A stretch of DNA of 64,000 nt, taken from assembly GCA_028752905.1 (NCBI GenBank), contig JAQNBH010000010.1, positions 24,364,244 to 24,428,243 of the forward strand, written 5' to 3'. This document shows, one piece after another, positions 23,889-34,770 of the stretch. Position 1 is the stretch's first letter. Each line of letters begins with the position of its first letter. Under the pieces are notes generated by a model. That model worked only from the letters and a program-made list of their open reading frames with translations, did no database searches and had not been told where the DNA came from. The position numbers and the translations under genes are program-made. This stretch comes from Cladorhizidae sp. MBARI D1340-BT2 (taxonomy: Eukaryota > Porifera > Demospongiae > Poecilosclerida > Cladorhizidae).

Positions 23889-24860
23889 TTAAGGGGGCGG
23901 TTTCCCCATTTTTTAATTTTTTTTTAATTTAAAAAAATCATTTATAAATGTTGTTGTAAGCATCTACTAGCCATTTCCAAAGTTTTGGAGGCATTGGAGT
24001 ATCCATTTCAAAGTTATGGTGCTTTTTGTCCATGCAATTTCACTTATCTCTATTCAAAATTCGCACAGAGAAGGCTTACAGGAAAGGTAAGTATTTTGGT
24101 GTCATAAAATGGCTACCACTTAAACCTGGAAGCTCATCTGCCACTGAAAGGTATCCACTGAGTCATTTCCTGCCCTTCATGCAGAGGCTCTGAATAGATA
24201 ACTCTGGTTCACATGCAGCATTTCCAGTCGCCTCGCGTTCAGTTTTTGGTGAAAGTGTTTGGATGTCTTCGTGCCCTTTCCGTAGCAGATTCTACAAATC
24301 ATGAAAAGTCCTTTAAAAAAGCGTTTGGCGAACATAACTTTGTCACAGTTAAACCAAAAACATATTTGTTGGTGTCATTTGAAAGCTCTTTGTGTGTTCT
24401 GTAATTTGAGTTAATCCGACATTTAAAAGAAAATAGCATTGCCAAGTTATGGTCATTAGAACAGATGACCTTTTGGTGTTAATGAGTTCAACCTATTCGG
24501 TCAATTGCAACTGACCAACAGTCTAGCGCAAGCCAAATTAGTTTTGCTCAAATCACAGCCAAGTGTTTCAGGAAGCCAGAAAACAAATTTGAGCGCAAGA
24601 TCTTCTAGTGGTGTTATGTTAGGTCTGCCAAACGCTTGAGTGGTAGGGATCTTGGTCTGTCACTTGTATCTTCTAATAAAATGGACATTTCAGATACCAT
24701 TGGAAAGAAAACAGAATAAGCAACACTTTGATAACAAAATTATCTGCATAGTGGAAAGAGAAAAAAAGCTATGGCAATTACAAAGAGGACAAACGTTTTT
24801 TTTGTTAAACAGGGAAACCCCCCCTTAAGTAACCGCCCCCTTAAGTAACCGCCCCCTTAA
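23889..24860. mobile_element. Nested TTAA element with GGGGGCGGTT ends
   Basis: Inside the piggyBac-like element, TTAA at 23889 is followed by GGGGGCGGTTTCCC. The far end reads GTAACCGCCCCC then TTAA (24857-24860), the inverted match of the left end. The right end is present in tandem: TTAAGTAACCGCCCCC is repeated twice after a first TTAA at 24825. Stretches around 23.98-24.4 kb match the reverse complement of the element at 16317-17232 (for example AAAGTTATG and CATTTGAAAG), so both belong to one family. No transposase is seen. Confidence 0.65.
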
Positions 24861-25064
24861 GTCGCAAAAACTGATTAACCGCAACGAATTAACTGCAACG
24901 AAAAAATTCGTAAAAAATTAACCGTTTGTGGTATAAACTTTAAAAATTGCATTAGTATGCCTAAAGCATGCCTCTAATCTACCCCTGAATATCTGGCTTC
25001 AGGAAACTGAAGTAAACATGCCAGCAAACATCACTTCCGGTTCATTCCCTGTCTCGAAGAAGAA

Positions 25065-25317
25065 ATGGCGACCCACTTTAGTAGAGACGAAGTTTTAGAC
25101 TTGGATGACTTCAGCCTGTCCGAGATTGACATTAGTGAAGAAGAGGAAGAAGGTGCCTGTGCTTACCTGGGAAGTGGCGTAGTTGACGGTGATGCTATGG
25201 CAGCTATAACAGAAGCTGTTGGTACCGACCACGAAGCAAGTTTTCTAAGTATAGGTCACCCTACTCTGCCAAGCAAAGCTTCAGAAGATAGCGATGATTG
25301 TGAAAACTTCCCCCAAG
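25065..25317 (+). CDS. Acidic first exon of a piggyBac-type transposase (putative)
   Basis: This open exon begins with ATG in a good context (AAGAAATGG) and ends at donor CAAG/gtaaga. About 84 residues begin MATHFSRDEVLDLDDFSLSE, followed by an acidic run (DISEEEEEGA) and CAYLGSGVVDGDAMAAITEA. PiggyBac transposases often have acidic, weakly conserved N-termini, which fits, but this exon alone does not prove the family. Paralogous broken copies lie at 451, 909 and 22103. Without downstream catalytic exons, the product, if any, would be a truncated peptide. Confidence 0.5.
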
Positions 25318-26764
25318 GTAAGAATAGATGAGAGTTGTAAAGTAAGGCCTGGTAACTAGCATAATAATAAGAACTATTTTTCCTGGGAAGGTAGTTTCAC
25401 TCATGGACCTGGAGGAGGATGAGGAAGCAGCAGAGGAGAAGACAGGGGAGGAGGAGAGGTTATCATTTATATATATATTTATATTTTTATAATGTAGCAC
25501 TATGTGTTTGTCTGAGTTCTGCTGAACATGCAGACCTTCAGAGTGCCAAGCATTGCCCTTTTATTTTTTATCTATATTTATTCACTGTGAAGGTATGTTA
25601 TGCACACTTTGCACATACTTTTATTTATTTTTCAGTACTATGGGCCCTAGCCCTTACTTCCTCTTTGTTATAATGATATCCACATCTTTGTGGTTTGTTA
25701 TAATTGACCAAAAATTGTTGTTGACAAATAATTGTTGTTGACCAAAAGTTGACTAGCTGATTTCATGAGTATGAAACCGAGCCTTTTTTTTAACTTATAA
25801 TGATATTCAATCTTTGTGGTTTGTTATAATCAACCAAAAAATTGTTGTTGATAAGCAGTTGTTGTTGTTAACCAAAAGTTGACCGGCTAAGATTGCTGGT
25901 TTCATGTGTAATATGAAATTGAGATGATATAAACCCGATATAAACCCTTTTATTTTACTTCCTGTTTCTTATAACAATATTCACATTTCTGTGGTTTGTT
26001 ACTAAGCAACTAAAATATACCATAACGTCCCTTCATCAGCTATAACCTGATATACAGTATAGTTGTTGGGTACTTCTCTTCATATGGTCCTCTATAAAAT
26101 AAAAAAATGTGAAATTATGTCAATTTTTGTAAAAAGTCCTCCATAAATCTGCCAGTGAAAGGATTAAACTATACACTTTCAAGCTCAGCAAACATGCAAT
26201 CCACACCAAAGCATTCACAACACAATATTTTATAACATTCATTGTCTCAAGGTCAAAGTGATAAGGAAGATTCTGGATAAGTGTTATATCTGTTTTATTT
26301 AGATTGAGGTCAAGTTCTTGGCATTTAAAAAAAACAAGTCTTTTGACTTGGTGAGTTGATATATATTTTTTATGAACTCTGTCCAAGTTTACACCTGTTA
26401 GAGTTTGTTCACCGAAGTGTTGATATTTGTGTACATGGTCTTTCATAACTCTAACTTTGCCGTAAAAAGGTGAAGTGTTTAAATAATGATAGAGTGATAA
26501 GTGAAATCTTAGTCTCTGTAGTGTTTGCTTTAATTTCGGCAAGGGTACTGACATATTGCTTTTTATAACTATTTATGTACGATATACGACCTATTTATAT
26601 ATGCTTTAACATTTACCTTTAAATCACTAACCCAAAAGCCCTATCTTAAAGTATATTATGATTTTATTGGTTTATTTATTTGTGTTTGGGAATGTTAAAG
26701 GAATCTATTGCCTGTTTATCATTTGTGTAAAGCAGAAAGTAAATTGTTTTCTTTTTCATTTTAG

Positions 26765-26794
26765 AAATCGCCTCAAGCACTGTACCTTCTTCAG
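26765..26794 (+). CDS. Stalk exon (30 nt, EIASSTVPSS)
   Basis: The acceptor is TTTCATTTTAG and the donor TCAG/gtgagg, with phase 1-1, as in the 30-nt C exons of the young array. The ten residues are Ser/Thr/Pro-rich. A strong pyrimidine tract precedes it. This is the first intact exon of the old array. Confidence 0.55.
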
Positions 26795-27191
26795 GTGAGG
26801 CATTTTTAATACTATGACTGCAGAAAATTTAAACTATGCAGTGCTCTTACTTTCTTAAGGTGAATATGCTTGGAGGCAATAAGGGATTTCTTAGTTTATT
26901 TCAATATTTCTTGTTATTATAATTATTAGTTCTAATAATTTATATAATATTTTAATTTTAATCTTTCACCTGTTGAACCACAAATGTTGGAACTTCTCCA
27001 TCTGAAGGTGATGCATTATCAACAGATACAACAACAGTTATGTTATAGCTATCAATTTACATACCCATTATTTAAATATGCTTTAATATTTACCTTCAAA
27101 TCACTTTGTGGTTTGAAAACCCAAAAGCTCATTTAATGATAAATCTTAAAGTATATTATGATGTAAGCTGAAAATAATTCATTCATTTTAG

Positions 27192-27230
27192 ACATCGAAT
27201 ATTTTGAAACATCTAGCATTGTACCTTCAA
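27192..27230 (+). pseudogene. Stalk exon with lost donor
   Basis: After acceptor CATTTTAG the frame reads DIEYFETSSIVPSS, like the exons at 26765 and 27897. Where the donor should follow TCAAG the sequence is CGCATGG, without GT. It is probably unused. Confidence 0.5.
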
Positions 27231-27896
27231 GCGCATGGATAAGGCATTTTTTATTTTGCTTAAACTACAGTGATATTACTGAAATAAGCTTGGAGGCAAT
27301 AATGGTTTATTTAATTTATAATATTTCTTTTGATTGTGATTAATGATTTATATATTTTTAGTTCTAATAATTTAGTGTTTAACCCGCAACTGTCCACATG
27401 AAGTTTATGCATTATCGATAGATTGAGGACAAATATAATTAATTATGACATTTTTAATGTTTCTGTGTCCGCACTGTATAGTGCAATTGCTCTTGTAAGG
27501 TGAAATATTTGGAGGCAATAAAGGAATTCTTAGTTATTTTATTTAGTGTATTTCTTTCCATTGTTTAATATTATATATATTATTATATATATTTTTAGTT
27601 TTAATAATTTAAATAATATTTTTCTTTTAATCATTCACCTGTTGAAATCATAACTGTGGTAATTTCTTCATCTAAAGGTGACACAATATTGACAGATACA
27701 ATAACAATTGTTTTTACAGCTATAATTTTTTGTAACAATTTACATACCCATTAATTAAATATGCTTTAAAATTATATACCTTTAAACCAGCTTTGTGGTT
27801 TAAAAACCCAAATGCTCATTTAATGATCTTAAAGTATATTATGATGTAAGAAGAAAGTAATTCTACAAATTGTTATATGTTTTATTAACATTGAAG

Positions 27897-27929
27897 ATGT
27901 TCAAACCACAAGCATTGTACCTTCTTCAA
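27897..27929 (+). CDS. Possible stalk exon (33 nt, DVQTTSIVPSS)
   Basis: The acceptor is ACATTGAAG, weak because the pyrimidine tract is poor, and the donor is TCAA/gtgggc, also weak. The length and 1-1 phase fit, and the peptide matches its neighbours. It could be spliced inefficiently or be dead. Confidence 0.35.
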
Positions 27930-28807
27930 GTGGGCGAGGCATTTTTAATTTTGCTATGACTGCAGAAAATTTAAACTATAAGGTGCTCTTATTCTTTTAA
28001 GGTGAAATATTCAAATATGCTTGGAGGCAATAAGGATTATTTCATATTTCTTTTGATTGTAAGCATTATTTTATACTTTAACCTGTTGAAAACACAACTG
28101 TTGCAAATGTATTTATGACATTTTTAGTTTTGCATTACGACTGTAGAAAATTTAAACAATTGCACTTTTAGGTGAAGTATTCAAATATGCTTGGAGGAAA
28201 TAAAAGATCCTTAATTCATATTTCTTTTGATTGTGACCATGCTAATTGAAATAACATTATTAATTGTTGTGGTTTTTTAGTTCTAATTTCTAATAATTTA
28301 TATAATATTTCAATTATGTTAGTGCTCTCAATTAACAATTTACATACCCATTATTTAAATATGCTTTAACCCTTTTGCTGCCAATGCCACCCCCACAGTG
28401 GCATCGGAAATTTTCTGTTTCTTGCCAATGAATTCTTAGTTTATTTCATTTATCATATTTTTTCGTTGTTACCTATTTGAAATAAAATTAATAATTGCTG
28501 TTATTATATATATTTTTAATTCTAATAATCTATATAATATTTTAATTCAATCTTACACCTGTTCCAACCACAACTGTTGTAACTTCTCCATCTTAAGGTG
28601 ATGCATTATCGACAGTTGCAACAAAAATTATTATACAGAGCTCTATCGAATTATTGTAACAATTTACATATATATACCCATTATTTAAATATGCTTTAAG
28701 ATTTACCTTTAAATTACTTTATGGTTTCATCCAATAATGATAAATCTTAATGTGTAAGCCAAAATTAATCATACAAATTGTTAATATATTTTTCTTTTTA
28801 ATTTTAG

Positions 28808-28855
28808 ATATTGAAGTTGCTGAAACTTTAACCATTTTATCTTTCTCAATTATTG
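28808..28855 (+). CDS. Stalk exon (48 nt)
   Basis: Acceptor TTTTAATTTTAG and donor ATTG/gtaagg are both good, and the phase is 1-1. It codes for DIEVAETLTILSFSII, less Pro-rich and more hydrophobic than the other stalk exons. A decayed copy of its 3' end is near 29070-29085. Confidence 0.5.
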
Positions 28856-29268
28856 GTAAGGCGTTCACTATGACTGCAGAAAGTTTAAACTATACAGTGC
28901 TATTACTTTTTATGGTGAAATATTCAAATATGCTTGGAGGCAATAAGGGAATTCTTAGTTTATTTCACTTAACATATATCTTTTGATTGTGACTATGCTA
29001 ATTGAAATAAAATTAATAATTGCTGTTATTATATATAATTTTTGGTTCTAATATATATATATATTTAATATTATTGGTAAGGCATTCACTATGACTGGTG
29101 AATGCCTGCAGAAAATTCAGTGCTCTCACTCTTTTATGGTGAAATATTCAAATATGCTTGGAGGCAATAAGGGAATTCTTAGTTTATTTTATTTATCATA
29201 TTTCTTTTGATTGTGACTATGCTAATTGTAATAAAATTAATGATTGCTGTTATTATATATTTTTTTAG

Positions 29269-29337
29269 TTCTAATAATCTATAATTTTAATCTTTCAACT
29301 GTTGAGGCCACAAATTTTGTAACTTCTCCATCTGAAA
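29269..29337 (+). CDS. Possible stalk exon (69 nt) using an upstream acceptor
   Basis: This copy of the VEPTTVVTSPSE exon lacks the usual acceptor (ACTG at 29298-29301). Its frame is open back to a good upstream acceptor, TATATTTTTTTAG at 29268, giving a 69-nt phase 1-1 exon that ends VEATNFVTSPSE with donor GAAA/gtgatt. Equivalent upstream extensions in the sister copies contain stops. It may be a dead exon that is open by chance. Confidence 0.3.
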
Positions 29338-30617
29338 GTGATTCATTACGACAGATTGAGACCAACTGTATTTATGACCTTTATAGCAATTAGTTTATAG
29401 CTAACATATTTTTAGTCAATGAAAAAAAAGTAAATAGTATTAACAGGAGTTTGAGATAAAAATCAGCTCCATTGGGTGTGACAACCAATAAGATGCAACA
29501 CTATTCCCTCCTATGTCTACTCAATATTGTCAGATCAAAGTAATAAGTAGAATTTGAATTAGTGTTCTCTCTGTTTTATTGAGAGAGAGAGAGTAGTGTT
29601 CTTTGCATATATATAAAAATCCAGTCCTTAACTTGGTGATTCTTATATATTTTTTCTGAACTCCAACCAAGTTTATGCCTGTTGAAGCTTCAGCCATTAT
29701 TTGTCTAATGGTCATTAATAACTTTGATATAACTGTAGAAATATATATTACTCCAGTAAGGTGAAACTTTTAAATATAGTAAGAGAGAATAAGTGAAATC
29801 TTAGTATCTTAATTAGCTTTGATTTAGGCAAGGGCGATGGAATTATATTTTTACAAAGTTCTATTTATAACAATTAACATACCAATTTTATTAATTTTTG
29901 TTGGTGTTGAACTGGTGACCTTATTAGCTTCTTAAAGTGAAGGGTAGACATTTTATTTATGATGGCAGTAGTTTTAGGATATACAGTACTGTTATATACT
30001 CTTAGGTGAAATATTTAACGAAACAGCATCATTTATTATATTTTGGGCTATTTTCTAAAAATTGATAAAATTGTTGTTATTATTTTATTCCTTTTGAACA
30101 CAAAACTGTAATACCTTCTAATGTGATGCATTACAGATAGACACACTGACTTCCTTTGTGACTTTTAAAACAATATTATTTTACATCTCTCGCACTTTTG
30201 TCAAGAATGAAAATTTCCAAGTATGCAGAAAAAAATATTAGAAGCAGTAGTGTGAGGCAGTCAGTAGTGTGAGGTAAAAATCAGCTCCATTGAGACAACC
30301 AAAGTGATGTATTTATTTTCCCTCCATTGTGTCTGTGCGTATGTCAAACACCAGTTCATTTTATGTATTTTTGGGTGAACTCTGACCAAGTTTACGCCAG
30401 CAGGAACTTTGACTGTGAAATGGTTAGTCATCTTTGACATGGTAATTATAACACTCGAATTAATTTTTTCAATAATTCTTACTAGGTGAAGAATTTAAAA
30501 ATGGATTTTGTTGTGTCTGTTATTTTAAGCTGATTTAGGGAAGCGTAATTTTTTTGTTACAAATAACATCCAATGATTAATACAGGTCTTCTATTATTTT
30601 CATTTTACTTTTTCCAG

Positions 30618-30656
30618 AAATTGAAGTCACAACTGTTTTTGCTACTTCTACTGAAG
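30618..30656 (+). CDS. Stalk exon (39 nt, EIEVTTVFATSTE)
   Basis: The strong acceptor TACTTTTTCCAG and donor GAAG/gtatga bound a 39-nt phase 1-1 exon. Its Thr/Ser/Glu-rich peptide fits the stalk. It is the best-supported exon of the old array. Confidence 0.6.
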
Positions 30657-30865
30657 GTATGAAATTTTTTATTTTGCATTGACTACAGCAATTTCAGACT
30701 ATACAACACTGTTACTCTTTTCAGGTGAAATATACAAATATGCTTGGAGGCAATACGGAAAATACTACTCTTATGTCATTTATCATATTTATTTTAATGG
30801 TAACCATGCTAGTTAAAAAAAAAAATTAAATATTAATATTTTTGTTATTATTTGCTAATTAAAAG

Positions 30866-30904
30866 TTTTTGAATATACAACTCTTTTAGCTTCTCCATCT
30901 GAAG
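30866..30904 (+). CDS. Stalk exon (39 nt, VFEYTTLLASPSE)
   Basis: The donor GAAG/gtgaga is good. The acceptor at AATTAAAAG is weak; an in-frame alternative, CTCTTTTAG at 30889, would leave a 15-nt exon (ASPSE). Both are phase 1. It is the last stalk exon before the membrane-proximal module. Confidence 0.5.
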
Positions 30905-31439
30905 GTGAGAAATTATTAACTGATGGACACCGACTTTATCTGAGGGTTTTACAACAATTATTTTATAGACACCACTTTTTTGTCAAGAATGAAAACATTA
31001 GAGTAATCTTTTAATTAGGATGCATAGATTATAAACAGTAGAAAAATTAGGAGGCAAACATTATTAGTATTTTGAGATAAGAGACCTTTAAGGTAGGAAA
31101 ACAAAAACTCTAGACTCGAGGCTTTAACAACAATTATTTTATGGCCACCACTTTTATGTCGAGAATGAAACTTTTGAAGTTATTAGTTTGCAAACATTAT
31201 ATTGTTTTTCAGAACAAGGTTTCCAGAAAAGGTACTGAACATAGGCAATACTTCATGGTTGCAGTTGCTCTCAACTATCATTTCTTAAACTTGTTTAATT
31301 TCTTCACATGCCCCACCAAGGCGGAATTGAGTTTTACGTGTTTTATTTATATAGAGCAGTCTCTGGGAATGAAATAAAAGTACTTAAAAAAAAAAGCACA
31401 GTATTCTGGGTGTCTGCCTACTAGTTTATGCACATCTGT

Positions 31440-31700
31440 GAAGCCAACAACATTTTTTGTTCTACTAATTCATTAACAAGTCACGTTATCTTCGCAACAT
31501 AATAATAGTCACATTTTAAAAAAATCTACTAATCCAATAGTGAGCACACAATCAAAATAATTGTCACTTTCTTAATAAAATTCCTGTGCACTTAATGCAT
31601 TAACAAACCACACAATCATGTACACCATAACAATAGTCACATTCTTTATAAAATCCCTGTGCTCTACTAATACCACACAATCTTACACAACATAATAGCT
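31440..31700. repeat. Degenerate roughly 100-bp direct repeats in intron
   Basis: Blocks around CTACTAAT, CATTAACAA, ACACAATC and AATAGTCACATT recur three times with many changes. No coding content. It lies in the intron between 30904 and 31865. Confidence 0.45.
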
Positions 31701-31864
31701 TAGATCTTGAATTACAAAATGCAGTTTGATATTGCATTTTGGACAAAATATGTGTTAATTAAAGAATTTGTTGAATGAAAATTACTCCCTTGGCTTTGTT
31801 ATCCATACTCGATTCCTTTAATTATTTTCTTGAGACATTTAACTTCATTAATATTTATATTTAG

Positions 31865-31965
31865 CTGGGACTGCCGCCACTGGATCTGATGTGACCCCTC
31901 CTCTGCCCTTCATTATTCAAATAAATATTGTTATTGTGGTGCTGTTCGACTTCACGCCCCAAACG
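31865..31965 (+). CDS. Membrane-proximal module, exon 1
   Basis: The acceptor is ATTTATATTTAG and the donor AACG/gtaact. The exon takes phase 1 from the stalk and ends in phase 0. It begins with a short Gly/Thr/Ala linker (AGTAATGSDVTPPLP) and then a beta-strand-like run, FIIQINIVIVVLFDF. Together with the next two exons this suggests a beta-alpha-beta-beta-alpha fold of the SEA/ferredoxin-like kind, common just outside the membrane in mucin-type proteins. The fold is inferred from pattern only; I see no GS-V-V-V autocleavage motif. Confidence 0.65.
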
Positions 31966-32569
31966 GTAACTATCAGTAATAAATAACTTCTTTATATATT
32001 GTCAGGCCACCACGAAGCTACAATAACAATATGCAAAATAGTTTGAAAATTAATCATGTCAGTAAGGTGGAGGCCTTCATCTCTTAAGCAGAGTTGCATC
32101 TCTGTCACTGTGTTGAAGTAAAGACTTCTTGATATTCACCTGCCTTTGATGGCACTCATTTTGTGATAAGTACCTATGGAATAGCTGTGATCCAGTGATT
32201 CCCCGAGTGGCCATATTGTAGTAATTTAAAGGCCACTTTACAATATGTGGCTTGAATAGAACTAGAGAGCTGAAAACTAATATGATGCAATATATTCAAT
32301 TATCACTTTCGTCAAACAAGATTGCCTGTTGCATCTCGTCACATTGCTAGTGGCATGAGGCATATTCTGAACCACCTTTTTGCATTGCCATTTTTGTATG
32401 TTTCTCCAATTAATACCAGCTTTGTTAATAACCAATATACTATTATATTATTTCATTGAGTAGTCATTGCATAAATCTGTCTATAATGCCTGAAAATTAA
32501 CTGTCAGGCCGATTGTTATTCTCATTATGATCACGACATTATCAATTTGCTATGTATTTGATATTGTAG

Positions 32570-32679
32570 TTTACCCTTGTCATTCAACGTCAATTTAAAA
32601 CTATTTTGGCTCTGAGGATCACCATCTTCTGCTTAGGAAATCCTGATAACATTGTATGTTTCTTTGGACTATTAGCCAA
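32570..32679 (+). CDS. Membrane-proximal module, exon 2
   Basis: The acceptor TTTGATATTGTAG and strong donor CCAA/gtaagt give phase 0 in, phase 2 out. The predicted helix FTLVIQRQFKTILALRI matches the first helix of a SEA-like module. The last 14 residues (DNIVCFFGLLA and neighbours) are oddly hydrophobic. A second possible donor (ATT/gtatgt at 32654) would be out of phase with the next exon, so I prefer 32679. The following intron is 4.55 kb and carries a TIR element and a retrotransposon fragment. Confidence 0.55.
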
Positions 32680-32872
32680 GTAAGTGTGCTTAAGAATGGG
32701 GTTTAACACATGACCGAACAAGTTTGGTGCATGGCAATTGATATGGCATGTTGTGCCTGATTAGTGAGTTGTTGTTGTTGTTTTCTTTTTTGTGTTCATT
32801 AATGAGCGAAGTGAGCCCTGACTGGCATGTTGGAAGGAGAAGTTTATATTGCCGTCAGTATATTATATAATT

Positions 32873-33422
32873 GTGATATGATATGAAAAAAGGGCCCACT
32901 TCGCCCAAAAACTTATTTTGCACTAGGATCTGAAATAGCTACCAAGGTTATGAATCATGATATTTTCATAAATTGCCTCAGAGGCATCTGGGATCATTGT
33001 TCTATCTTTCTGCAAGGTTCCAAGGCCAAGAAGTGCTTCCTTCCATCCAAGCGAGCAGTTAGAAAAAGCTTAAAAAAATAGAGAAGCCACGCGAAGCTAC
33101 TGTGTACACGGAATGAAAATATCGGCACACAGAAATTTCCCTAAGGTTTCCATAGCAACGTAAATAAACCACGTGGTGATTGAAAATGTGATGTCCTCAA
33201 TGCGTGACGCGGAGTTTCGCGTAAAAACAACACAACGGAAATTTCAATACTCATTTTCTCGTTTTAGGGTGTTGTGAAGAATGGAAGCAAAACTGTGCAT
33301 AACTTTGGAATGGCACAATTTCAGTACCATTCCACTTAGCGATCCTTGCACTTTAATAACCTCGTACCAATAACGTATTTTTTGTTTTTGGTCAAGTGGG
33401 CCCTTTTCTCAGATCGTATCAC
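32873..33422. mobile_element. 550-bp TIR element (MITE-like)
   Basis: The left end GTGATATGATATGAAAAAAG, then GGCCCACTTCGCCCAAAAAC, matches the reverse complement of the right end (GTGATACGATCTGAGAAAAG, then GGCCCACTTGACCAAAAAC). The inverted repeat is about 38 bp with a few differences. There is no transposase. The target duplication is unclear because the flanks are A/T. Family unknown. Confidence 0.65.
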
Positions 33423-34770
33423 ATATATGTTTAAATTATGTTCACCTATAAAATGTATGAATGGTAACCAGCTCTATCAGAAGATCTCATGCTACAGATT
33501 TTGGAAAGAGAACTGGCTGCACTACAGTGATAATTGGCTGTATGGTTAAATAGCTTCAGGGAGTTTCATTCTACTGTAGTATCGTAAGTGCATGGTTGTC
33601 AACTTTTGCAAGGTAACTATTCCATGACTGAACCCCGAGGTTGCTTATATAATATATGACGTGGAAGAGTCTAGAAGTAAGCTAGAATTTGATAACAAAA
33701 CCAACATATGAGATCATAAGAGACGGTGGTGTAAACCATAATTAATATACTACACTCCTCCCCCACTTAAGGGTTGTCCAAACTGCACAAGCCATTGCAC
33801 ATTATTGCACATTGGTTGCGCCCACTGAATTAAAATTAAAATAATGTGCATTCATCTGGCCCACCTCGATAGGTGCTTTGATGCAAAGCAGAGCAACCAA
33901 TCAAATAACTGCACGAGTGTGCATTGAAAAGAACTTCAGGCCCTCACGTCTTCATGATGCTGCAGTTGGGAACTTTGGAGCTAGTCTGTGGCCAGCGGCC
34001 AAACTAGCTAGCTACAGTAAGCTAGGTAGACTAACTACAATACTAGAGAACTGTTGCTATGTTTATACGCCCTGTATCTGGACTTCTGAAGTTCGTGCAG
34101 TTGCAACCTTCATTGGTTCTGCCTTTCCCTCAGCTCTGTACTCTTTTTTCTCTGCAGAAAATGTTTTCTGCAAGGACCCAAAAACAAACTTCACCTCAAC
34201 TACAGCTACAGTAAATGATTTTGATGACTTTGGTAGGCTGATTAGTTTTGCTTTCAACAGTTTATTTCGGTGCTAGTGTGGATGCGACAGATGTGCATCG
34301 GTACCCACCAGCACTTCCCTCTGACCGAGTGTGCATTAATGCGCACCGGTTTAGTGCAGAGTGAACAGGCCTTAAAATCAAACAAGAAGTCAACTCCAAA
34401 AACTAAAACATGTAGTGCAGATTTCAAGTGTGTACAGGATGTCTTCATTGAGGTAGATAATCAGGTGCACCTTGAACTTCAGGAATTGATCTGGCGATCA
34501 TTGATAACTGATTCAGGTTCATGTTGAGATTAGTCTGTGTCAGGTGTATTCTTCACTGCAACATCTTCTAGGTGATCAACATGCCATTTCCATTGCACAC
34601 CTCTATCTACTTGAACAACATAGGACTAGAGTCAAGTCTGTTTGATGATGGTTCCCGGTATCTACTTGGGGGCAGGCGGGTGGAGATTACAAACCATTAT
34701 GTTTTGACTAATCTCTGCTTCAATCTGTGAAGTGTTGAAGACTGAGTTTGTCTTGTGAGAAATGCCAGTA

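Larger units (their letters stand above)
23863..26167 (+). mobile_element. piggyBac-like 2.3-kb element, TTAA target
   Basis: TTAA at 23863-23866 and 26164-26167 flanks inverted ends CCCTCTCACTGGCA (left) and TCCTTTCACTGGC (right, reverse complement). They are close to the ends of 693-1592, and the insides share an acidic exon and a block around TAATGATATCCA. It holds an intact first exon (25065-25317), further acidic sequence (25395-25460), three diverged copies of a block around TTGTGGTTTGTTA at 25.67-26.01 kb, and a nested second transposon. The catalytic core was not found, so it is probably non-autonomous. Confidence 0.8.
26973..28597 (+). pseudogene. Dead stalk exons with lost acceptors
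   Basis: Three 35-36-nt copies of a VEPTTVVTSPSE-like exon lie at 26973-27007 (one base missing, frame broken), 27642-27677 (open, VEIITVVISSSK) and 28562-28597 (stop codon TAA). All are followed by a GGTGA donor, but where the AG acceptor should be they read ACCTG. They look like abandoned exons of the old array. Confidence 0.5.
26168..30905 (+). repeat. Old, decayed tandem exon array
   Basis: A landmark around GCTTGGAGGCAATAA recurs eight times (near 26869, 27287, 27509, 28017, 28188, 28927, 29153 and 30739), with diverged surrounding sequence. Other shared blocks are ATATGCTTTAA-type A/T stretches and a block repeated at 26.28-26.42, 29.57-29.71 and 30.37-30.45 kb. The units have the same logic as the young array (short phase-1 exon, GGTGA donor) but are far more diverged, and many exons are dead. 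The minus-strand frames 26120-26554 and 29530-29715 are shared repeat sequence, not genes. Confidence 0.75.

Noticed and set aside
26120..26554. Minus-strand frame of 144 residues with a similar frame at 29530-29715
   Set aside because: The similarity is explained by shared old-array DNA. A third copy near 30370 is broken, and the frame crosses a transposon border at 26167.
28374..28410. TTAACCCTTTTGCTGCCA as another piggyBac left end
   Set aside because: The sequence matches piggyBac-type termini well, but I found no inverted partner with a second TTAA downstream, so no element can be drawn. The similar TTAACCC at 37531 is equally unpaired.
33878..34276. Plus-strand frame of 132 residues
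   Set aside because: No domain, no splice-site context and overlapping frames on the other strand; probably chance.
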